This document shows positions 61,301 through 64,000 of a stretch of DNA of 64,000 bases, piece by piece (the stretch's first letter is position 1; each line of letters starts with the position of its first letter). Under the pieces are notes generated by a model. That model did no database searches and was not told the DNA's origin. It was given only the letters and a program-made list of their open reading frames with translations. Position numbers and translations under genes: made by a program. Source of the stretch: JBBSDP01 sp963754335 (lineage in GTDB: Bacteria; Planctomycetota; Phycisphaerae; Tepidisphaerales; Tepidisphaeraceae); NCBI GenBank assembly GCA_963754335.1, contig CAVWFQ010000003.1, positions 372,001-436,000 of the forward strand, in the 5' to 3' direction.

Positions 61301-63597
61301 ACCTTCAACTGACGCACGACCTTGAAGCGCCTACTGCGCTGGCGGTTGATTCACGCGACAACCTGTACGCATTCGAATCAAAGACCAACACCATTCGCGT
61401 CTACGATGCCGATGGCAAGTTCCAACGCGAGATCGGCAAGCCCGGCGGATATCAGGTCGGCCCGTGGGATCCGTATCGAATGCAGGAAGTCACCTCGCTG
61501 GTCATCGACAAGAAGGACCAGCTCTGGGTGGTCAGTGCCTGCTACTGGCCGAAACGCATCGCCCTCTTTTCCGCAATGGATGGCCTCTGGAAGCGGGATT
61601 TCTTCGGCAATACCAATTACGGCGGCGCCGGCATCCTCGATCCCGGCGACAAGCGCCGGCTCTTTGTGAATCGGCTCGAATTTGAAATCGACTGGGAAAC
61701 CGGAAAATCCCACCTGAAAAACATCCTGTGGAACGGCGCCACGCCGGTGGGGGAAATTCCAATTTATGTCAACGGCGCGCAATACATGGTGAACAGTACC
61801 GATGTGTCCAACGGTAACCAGGGCGTCGGAATTGTCTATCGGTATGAAAAGGACCACCTCCGACTCATGGCCGCGGCGGGGAGGGCGGACGGATTTGGAC
61901 CCTTGCGCTCGGGCGCCATTCAGCGAAAGCTCAACGGGGCACTGCTGGCCAATCTCCTTTTCACCTGGTCAGACACGAACGGCGACCAAGTAGTCGATCC
62001 CGATGAAGTTCATTTTGAGCCGGTACCCGAAGGGTATATCCCCGTATCGGTTTTCGACCATCAGCTTGGCATGGCGGCCGGTTCAGTTGAGTTCAGGGTT
62101 GACAGCTTCCTGGCTAATGGCGTTCCCATTTACCAGATTCACCAGAACCCGAAGGTTAGACTCGCAGCCGCCCGTTCGATGGCGCAGACCGATGGCCGCA
62201 AAGGGTATTTCGTTCAGGGAGATCATGGCCCAACCGGCGTCATGCAGGAAGACGGTCAATGGAAATGGACCTACCCGACCGAGGGCGGCACCACGCAAGG
62301 GTACGCCAATGCAAAACCGTACTGGCCCGGACAGATGGTGGGGCAGTTCTATATCAACGGGCACTTCACCGCGCACGCCGGCGATCTGGGAGAGGCTTTC
62401 ACGATCCACACCAACATGGGGAGCATGGATCTGATCACCGCCGATGGCCTGCTTGCCGGCTGGATCTTTAACGATCAGCGGCTTCCCGGCAAACGCGCCT
62501 GGTCATTTCCCGAGCACGAGCGCGGGATGGACATGTCCGATGTGACCCTCGGCCAGGAGCATTTCGGCGGCCACGTGACTCGGACCAGCGACAATCACTA
62601 TTACGCCGTCGTCGGCCACAACCACGCGAGCGTGGTCGAGATTCTGGGTCTGGATCAGTTTAAGCGGCAGCAGGGCACTATCGAGGTAACGCCGGAGATG
62701 GTTATCCAGACCCAGGAATGGGAGAGGTCGCATCAGTTGGAAGTGAACTATGTTCGCGCACCGGTGCTGGATCTTTATCGCGTGAGCAAACCGCCGGCGA
62801 TCGACGCGCGGCTGGATGACTGGGGTATTCCCGCGGCAACCATCGGAACGCCCGATGATGCAGGCCGCTACGCGGCGCTTCGCGCCGGCTTCGATGATCA
62901 AAACCTTTACCTGGCTTACGAAACCCACAACATGGGCCCGCTCAAGAACTCCGGCGAGCAATGGGACCGGCTCTTCAAGACCGGCGGAGCCGTCGACATC
63001 ATGCTCGGCGCAGATCCGGCCGCCGATCCGTCGCGCCAGGGACCGGTGCAGGGTGATCGAAGACTGCTGATCAGCATCGTCAACAAACAGCCCGTTGCGG
63101 TGCTTTACGACGCAGTCGTGCCCGGCACGCCTGACGATAAGAAATGGCAAGCCGTTTCACCGATCAGCAAGGCGGTCTTCGACAATGTCCGGAAGATATC
63201 CGGCTTTCAATGCGCGCTCGCCTCCATCGGCGATGGATACGTACTGGAAGCCTCGATCCCGCTCTCGGAGATCGGATTCAAGCCCGCGGACGGACAGCGA
63301 ATTAAAATGGATTGGGGCATCCTCGAAACCGACGCCTCCGGCAACGCCGTAATGCAGCGCACTTACTGGGCGAATAAGGCCACCGGCATCGTCGCCGATG
63401 TCCCCAGCGAAGCCCGGCTGACGCCTGATCTTTGGGGCGTCGCGCTGATCCACGACCATCGCACAGGGGTTGTCGAACTCCAGGATCCCACCGAACGGTT
63501 TAAGAAGCCGAGCGGTGGCGACGACGATACGAGCAAGCTGCTGAAAGAGTTTGAGGGAGACTTGAATGAAGATCGGAAAGGCAAGCCGCGCAAGTAA
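58303..63597 (+). CDS. Giant secreted propeller protein with CBM9/DOMON-like C-terminus (three frameshifts)
   Basis: About 1,760 residues in four joined frames (changes near 58965, 59115 and 60210). It has a signal peptide (MIRCSAVISFILLGTALTS). The first third holds discoidin-like modules ('SVFWTGSFSQIYVLKDQ') and a FlgD-type Ig-like piece 'WDLKDESGRIVPMGTYTWK'. The middle is an NHL/SMP-30-like propeller ('AITTDAQGNLFCLSASQIIR', 'ALAVDSRDNLYAFESKTNTI', 'VTSLVIDKKDQLWVVSACYW') with a calcium-binding 'SDTNGDQVVDPDE'. The end is a CBM9/DOMON-like domain ('PPAIDARLDDWGIPAA', 'FDDQNLYLAYETH', 'YVLEASIPLSEIGF'), often linked with sugar or haem binding. A role in sensing or holding polysaccharide outside the cell is inferred. 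Confidence 0.82.
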
Positions 63598-63613
63598 GCG
63601 GAATCCTGAAATT

Positions 63614-63812
63614 GGATGCGTGACAGATTCGGCGGCCAAAGAGGTTTCCCCCTCTCCCGGTAATCCGGAAGAGGGCGCGGGGTGAGGGTCTTCAACGCGC
63701 GACATGGATGACCCTCACCCCGACCGCTCGCGGGCAGTCGCCCAATCCGCTCACTTCTCCCAGAGTACTGGCAGAGGGGGATGGAACTCTGCCGCCGAAT
63801 CCGTCACGCACC
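63614..63812. mobile_element. MITE-like element with terminal inverted repeats, copy 2
   Basis: Left end GATGCGTGACAGATTCGGCG and right end (complement GGTGCGTGACGGATTCGGCG) are almost identical inverted repeats. The inside shares the CCCTCTCCCGGTAATCCGGA hairpin and the GGGTGAGGGTCTTCAA / ACCCTCACCCC blocks with 19411-19587. No gene is inside. It lies between two plus-strand genes. Confidence 0.8.
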
Positions 63813-63917
63813 GGGATTCGCTCGGTCATTTGCCGGCGTATAGTAGACATGCGCGGACCGCCGGCGCGAGCGCGTCGCTCCCGCGAATCGGCCCGAAAAT
63901 CACGCGGAGTCATTGAA

Positions 63918-64000
63918 ATGAAACACACAGTCTGGAATCTGGCGGCTCTCCTGGGCGTAAGCGCCCTGCTGATCGGCAACATCGCTCGCGGCGATGAGCT
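63918..64000 (+). CDS. Exported protein, 5' end only
   Basis: The ATG at 63918 opens 27 residues before the window ends. They form a clear signal peptide (MKHTVWNLAALLGVSALLIG and ...NIARGDE). GGAG lies about nine bases before the ATG. The mature protein is outside the window and cannot be assigned. Confidence 0.7.
   Translation, partial: MKHTVWNLAALLGVSALLIGNIARGDE

Overview
The window looks like chromosome from a Planctomycetota bacterium, most likely of the Phycisphaerae/Tepidisphaerales type. This rests on gene content and not on a search. The signs are PEP-CTERM proteins ending VPEPASL...LLARRRR, prepilin-like H-X9-DG proteins, a planctomycete-type ECF sigma factor next to a FecR-domain protein, a secreted giant with an 'LERLETRQMLS' leader, a zinc-ribbon ending 'CRACGYDLRATPNRCPECG', and many secreted glycoside hydrolases. 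GC content is high. No rRNA, tRNA or CRISPR array was found.

Layout. 1-13.8 kb: a cut-off helix-turn-helix protein, a DUF4139 secreted protein, a GH2 glycosidase, then housekeeping genes (response regulator, tsaD, nnrD, coaE, rho) and a PilZ protein. 13.9-21.2 kb: GH16 and GH2 enzymes and a GT-C-like membrane glycosyltransferase. 21.4-30.3 kb: an AT-hook protein, membrane proteins, YceI, a sugar isomerase-like TIM barrel, a PEGA/TolB-like lipoprotein and a zinc-ribbon protein. 30.7-36.2 kb: a beta-helix/LamG secreted protein and katG with a possible 7-1-7 operator. 36.3-48.5 kb: the most distinctive locus, a minus-strand run of ECF sigma factor, FecR/anti-sigma-like protein, PEP-CTERM protein, pseudopilin-like protein and a roughly 2,100-residue FN3/jelly-roll-like array protein, with a second pseudopilin-like gene divergent from the sigma gene. 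48.5-58.2 kb: accessory debris, namely an inverted-repeat element, a DUF1963 protein, an MNT-HEPN toxin-antitoxin pair, a Gfo/Idh oxidoreductase, a transposase relic, another PEP-CTERM gene, a collapsed group II intron and duplicated gene fragments. 58.3-63.6 kb: a roughly 1,760-residue secreted beta-propeller protein with a CBM9/DOMON-like end. The last bases begin another exported protein.

Many clearly real genes are broken by one-base frameshifts, including the normally essential rho (four) and katG (one). The simplest reading is leftover indel error in a long-read or metagenomic assembly. I therefore annotate such genes as single composite CDSs and give the junctions.

Intergenic DNA is rich in palindromes: five long inverted repeats built from short degenerate words, REP-like cruciforms, and two copies of a roughly 200-base element with matching terminal inverted repeats. 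Functionally the window suggests a polysaccharide-degrading, surface-rich lifestyle, with a sigma/FecR pair that probably controls a surface-display gene set.
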